The notes beneath the pieces were generated by a model. That model was not told the DNA's origin, did not search any database, and saw only the letters and a list, made by a program, of their open reading frames with translations. Both the position numbers and the translations under genes were made by a program. From NCBI GenBank assembly GCA_964452575.1, contig CAYVMN010000205.1, positions 1 through 7,607 on the forward strand: a DNA stretch of 7,607 nt. Direction: 5' to 3'. Of this stretch, positions 4,483 through 7,607 are shown one piece after another. The DNA is from CAYVMN01 sp964452575. GTDB lineage: Bacteria; Desulfobacterota; DSM-4660; Desulfatiglandales; Desulfatiglandaceae. Each line of letters starts with the position of its first letter. The stretch's first letter is position 1.

Positions 4483-7400
4483 ATGAACATAACGCGTCGT
4501 GATTTCTTTAAGATCACTGGGGCTTCTGCGGCGGGCGCGGTGATCTTGGGTCTTGGCCTTGATCTAAAGCCGATCAAATCACATGCCCAGACCCTCAAGC
4601 TTCGCTTTGCCAAGGAGTCAACGAGCATCTGCTGCTATTGCGCCGTTGGCTGTGGTCTTATTTGTAGCACCGGCGAGGCAGGAGCAGGGAAGATCATCAA
4701 CATCGAGGGAGATCCGGATCATCCCGTCAATGAGGGGGCCCTGTGCGCAAAAGGGGCTGCCTTGAGCCAGTTGGCCAACAATGAGAACCGGATTACGACC
4801 CCGCTTTACCGCAAGCCTTACAGCAAGCATTGGATGGAGATCTCATGGGACCAGGCCCTCACCATGATCGCCAAGAGGATCAAGAAGAGCCGGGATACCA
4901 GCTTCACTCACAAGAACGACAAGGGCCAGGTGGTCAACCGAACCAACGGTATTGCCAGCGTAGGCAGTGCGGCCCTTGATAACGAGGAGTGCTGGGTCTT
5001 CCAGGCCATGTTGAGGGCATTGGGGCTGGTCTATATAGAACACCAGGCCCGTATCTGACACAGCGCCACTGTTGCGGCTCTGGCAGAGTCGTTCGGACGC
5101 GGCGCAATGACCAATCACTGGATCGATATTCGGAACAGTGACTGCATCCTCGTCATGGGATCTAATGCGGCAGAGTGTCATCCCGTCTCTTTTAAATGGG
5201 TGACAGAGGCCATGAAGAGAGGTGGCAAGCTCATCAGTGTTGATCCAAGGTTTACACGCACTTCATCAAAGGCAGACATATATGCCCCCATGAGGTCGGG
5301 TACCGATATCGCGCTGCTGGGAGGTATGATCAATTACATCATTCAGAACAAGAAGTATTTTGAGGAATATGTAGCCGAGTATACCAATTCGGCATTCATT
5401 GTGGGTGAGAGCTATGACTTTAATGACGGCTTATTCTCGGGCTATGACCCGAAGGCCCGAAAGTATGATAAGAGCAAGTGGGCCTTTGTGAAAGACGAAA
5501 AGGGGATCCCTAAAAAGGATCGCACCCTTCAGGACCCCCGATGCGTATTCCAGCTCTTGAAAAAGCATTACAGCCGCTATGACCTTGACACCGTATCGGC
5601 CATAACAGGTACGCCCAAAGAGGATCTCCTGAAGGTATATGAGACCTATTCGGCCACGGGTGAAAAGGGAAAGGCCGGCACAATCATGTATGCCATGGGC
5701 TGGACCCAGCATACGGTCGGTACCCAGAACATCCGGACCATGGCCATTATTCAGCTACTGTTGGGGAACATGGGTGTGGCAGGTGGCGGCGTTAATGCAC
5801 TGAGAGGGGAGTCCAATGTCCAGGGTTCCACCGATCATTGCCTCCTCTTTCACATCTTGCCTGGCTATCTGAAGACGCCAAGGGCCTCTCAATCCACATT
5901 AGCCGTGTATAATCAGCAGTGCACTCCCAAGACCAATGACCCGTTGAGCGCCAACTGGTGGGGTAATTATCCGAAATATTCGGTCAGCCTGCTCAAGTCA
6001 TTCTTCGGCAAGAATGCTACAAGGGAAAACGACTTCGGCTATGCATGGTTGCCCAAGCTGGACGACGGCAAGGCCTACAGCTGGCTGGACCTCTTTGACG
6101 CCATGTATCGGGATGAATTTACCGGCTTCTTTGCCTGGGGCCAGAACCCGGCAGGTTCAGGGGCCAATGCCAACAAGAACCGAGATGCCATGGCCAAATT
6201 GGACTGGATGGTCAATGTCAATCTCTTTGATAATGAGACCGGCTCTTTCTGGAAGGGCCCTGGCATGGATCCCAAGAAGATCAAGACCGAGGTCTTCTTC
6301 CTGCCTTGCGCGGCCTCCATGGAAAAGGAGGGCTCCATCACCAACAGCGGCAGATGGATGCAGTGGCGATACAAGGCCGCGGACTCCCCGGGCCTGGCAC
6401 TGCCTGACGGCAACATGATGGTGGACCTCTTCAAGAAGGTGCGATGGCTTTACAAGAGAGACAAGAGTGCCGTCTTTCCCGAGCCCATCGTCAACCTGAA
6501 ATGGGACTATACGACCCGAGGGCACTTTGATGCCCATAAGGTGGCCAAGGAGATCAATGGATACTTCCTCCAGGATGTCACCATCAAGGGCAAGACCTTC
6601 AAAAAGGGGAGCCTCGTACCAAGCTTTGCGTTCCTCCAGAACGATGGCTCAACAAGCAGCGGAAACTGGCTGTACTGCAACTCTTACACCGATAAGGGCA
6701 ACATGGCGGCCAGAAGGAAACGGGAGAAGAAAGGCATTGGCCTGAACCTGGAGTGGGCATGGTGCTGGCCCGTTAACCGTCGTATCATTTACAACCGGGC
6801 CTCCGTGGACAAACGGGGGAATCCGTGGGATGCTGAGCATCCAGTCATCAAGTGGGATCCCAGTGCCGGTGGTGGTAAAGGCGGATGGGTGGGCGATGTG
6901 CCCGACGGTGGATGGCCTCCTATGGAGAAACCAGATGGTAGCCCCAATCCCAGTAGCAAGTACCCCTTCATCATGAAACCAGAAGGGCACGCCCATGTCT
7001 TTGGTCCTGGCATGGCAGACGGGCCTTTCCCCGAGCACTATGAGCCGATTGAGTGTCCGGTGGAAAAGAATCTGCTCTCCAGTCAGCTTATCAATCCGGT
7101 GGCAGCCAGATATGGCACCGATATGGACATATACAAGACGTGTGATCCCAAATACCCATTTGTAGGTACCACATACCGCGTCTGCGAACACTGGCAGACC
7201 GGCGTCATGACCAGGTGGCAGCCGTGGCTCCTGGAGGCCCAACCCCAGCTCTTTGTGGAAATCAGCAAGGAACTGGCCGAGTTGCGGGGCATCAAGAACG
7301 CTGAAAAGGTGATTGTGGAATCGGCCCGTGGGAAGGTGGAGGCGGTCGCGGTTGTAACCATTCGTCTACGACCATTCACCATCCAGGGCAACACGGTTCA

Positions 7401-7545
7401 CCAGGTGGGTCTACCCTGGCACTATGGATGGGTCTACCCCAAGGGCGGAGGCGATTCGGCCAACCTCTTGACCCCGTCGGCCGGTGATCCAAACACCAGA
7501 ATTCCCGAGACAAAGGCATTCATGGTCAACGTGAGAAAGATATAA
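4483..7545 (+). CDS. fdnG: Formate dehydrogenase alpha subunit, Tat-exported selenoprotein
   Basis: Catalytic subunit oxidising formate to CO2 at a Mo- or W-bis(pyranopterin) centre, exported to the periplasm. The TGA at 5056-5058 is read as Sec, giving 1020 residues, the usual FdnG length. A twin-arginine signal (ITRRDFFK, 3-10), hydrophobic stretch and probable cleavage after SHA (33-35) begin the protein. The [4Fe-4S] ligands are Cys50, Cys53, Cys57 and Cys88, with the conserved Lys90 two residues later. Sec192 lies in EHQARI-U-HSATVAALA, followed by His193, matching the FDH active site. Family stretches after it include GRGAMTNHW, DPRFTRT, GGGVNALRGESNVQG and FAWGQNPAGSG. The C-terminal part is the dinucleotide-binding domain, with TRWQPWLLEAQPQ and HQVGLPWHYGW. 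The beta subunit starts 13 bases after the stop. The upstream moaA fits its cofactor need. Conventional gene callers would split it in two at the TGA. Confidence 0.96.
5056..5058 (+). other. In-frame TGA read as selenocysteine (FdnG Sec192)
   Basis: The codon sits between ...HQARI and HSATVAAL, the exact position of the metal-ligating Sec (or Cys) in formate dehydrogenases, and the frame stays open and homologous for more than 800 codons after it. Confidence 0.97.
5065..5084 (+). promoter_or_regulatory. Candidate SECIS hairpin of fdnG
   Basis: GCCA (5065-5068) can pair with TGGC (5081-5084), with two further inner pairs (G5071-C5078, T5072-G5077) after a small internal mismatch, six bases after the TGA. 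Position fits bacterial SECIS elements. The fold was found by eye and other pairings are possible. Confidence 0.4.
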
Positions 7546-7556
7546 AGGAGGTGATC
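7545..7556 (+). promoter_or_regulatory. Near-perfect Shine-Dalgarno sequence of the FDH beta subunit
   Basis: AAGGAGGTGATC is complementary to 12 bases of the usual bacterial 16S rRNA 3' end, and the GGAGG core is seven bases before the ATG at 7559. It overlaps the last base of the fdnG stop codon, suggesting efficient coupled translation of the beta subunit. Confidence 0.8.
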
Positions 7557-7558
7557 TG

Positions 7559-7607
7559 ATGAGCGGAAAGGCATTTTTGATAGATACCACAGTGTGTACT
7601 GCATGCC
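7559..7607 (+). CDS. Formate dehydrogenase beta subunit, iron-sulfur (N-terminal fragment, partial)
   Basis: Sixteen codons are present before the right edge: MSGKAFLIDTTVCTAC. The K-x-F-hydrophobic-I-D-x-x-x-C-x-x-C pattern is the start of the first [4Fe-4S] motif of the FdnH/FdhB/HybA-type electron-transfer subunits. These accept electrons from the FdnG cluster and hand them to a membrane cytochrome b or a periplasmic cytochrome c. The position right after fdnG, with a strong ribosome-binding site, supports this. Whether it carries a C-terminal membrane helix (FdnH) or not (soluble FdhB) cannot be seen here. Confidence 0.85.
   Translation, partial: MSGKAFLIDTTVCTAC

Noticed and set aside
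4483..5058. A separate 191-residue Tat protein ending at the TGA, followed by a second gene from 5107
   Set aside because: Both pieces are consecutive parts of one formate dehydrogenase and the TGA is at the known Sec position; the ATG at 5107 is an internal Met and lacks a ribosome-binding site.
6649..7242. 197-residue minus-strand ORF opposite fdnG
   Set aside because: It is antisense to the conserved C-terminal half of formate dehydrogenase, with no recognisable motif.

Overview
The window looks like part of a Desulfobacterota-type (deltaproteobacterial) or similar strictly anaerobic, selenium-using bacterium. This is inferred from gene content: an exported selenocysteine formate dehydrogenase, an HdrA-like flavoprotein that also appears to use selenocysteine, and NuoE/NuoF-type NADH modules with extra ferredoxin domains. 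No taxonomic marker is present. The sequence is a draft scaffold with a 100-N gap at 2643-2742.

Left half (1-3040, minus strand, transcribed right to left): a short HdrA-like flavoprotein/ferredoxin gene, then nuoE-like, nuoF-like, and the first 12 codons of a NuoG/HndD/FdhA-type iron-sulfur subunit that runs off the left edge. Gaps are short, so this reads as one operon for a soluble NAD(H)-linked complex of the flavin-based electron-bifurcating type. The HdrA-like gene carries an in-frame TGA exactly where HdrA proteins have the second Cys of a conserved C-x2-C motif, which is best read as Sec. It also spans the assembly gap, whose two flanks are identical over 55 bp. Collapsing that duplication restores one reading frame running into a 4Fe-4S ferredoxin motif.

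Middle (3041-3215): a divergent intergenic region with a plausible minus-strand promoter overlapping a tandem 11-bp repeat, then moaA on the plus strand (about 3216-4247), the first enzyme of molybdopterin synthesis.

Right half (4248-7607, plus strand): a 235-bp non-coding stretch, then one 1020-residue Tat-exported formate dehydrogenase alpha subunit (fdnG type). An in-frame TGA at 5056-5058 is read as the active-site selenocysteine. After an almost perfect Shine-Dalgarno sequence, the first 16 codons of the iron-sulfur beta subunit follow to the right edge.

Together the genes link formate oxidation in the periplasm (FdnGH), pterin cofactor supply (MoaA) and cytoplasmic NADH/low-potential electron exchange (HdrA-like, NuoEF, third subunit). 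Two of the enzymes appear to depend on selenocysteine. The most unusual element is the short Sec-containing HdrA-like protein fused in context to a NuoEF-type module; its true 3' end is uncertain because of the assembly gap.
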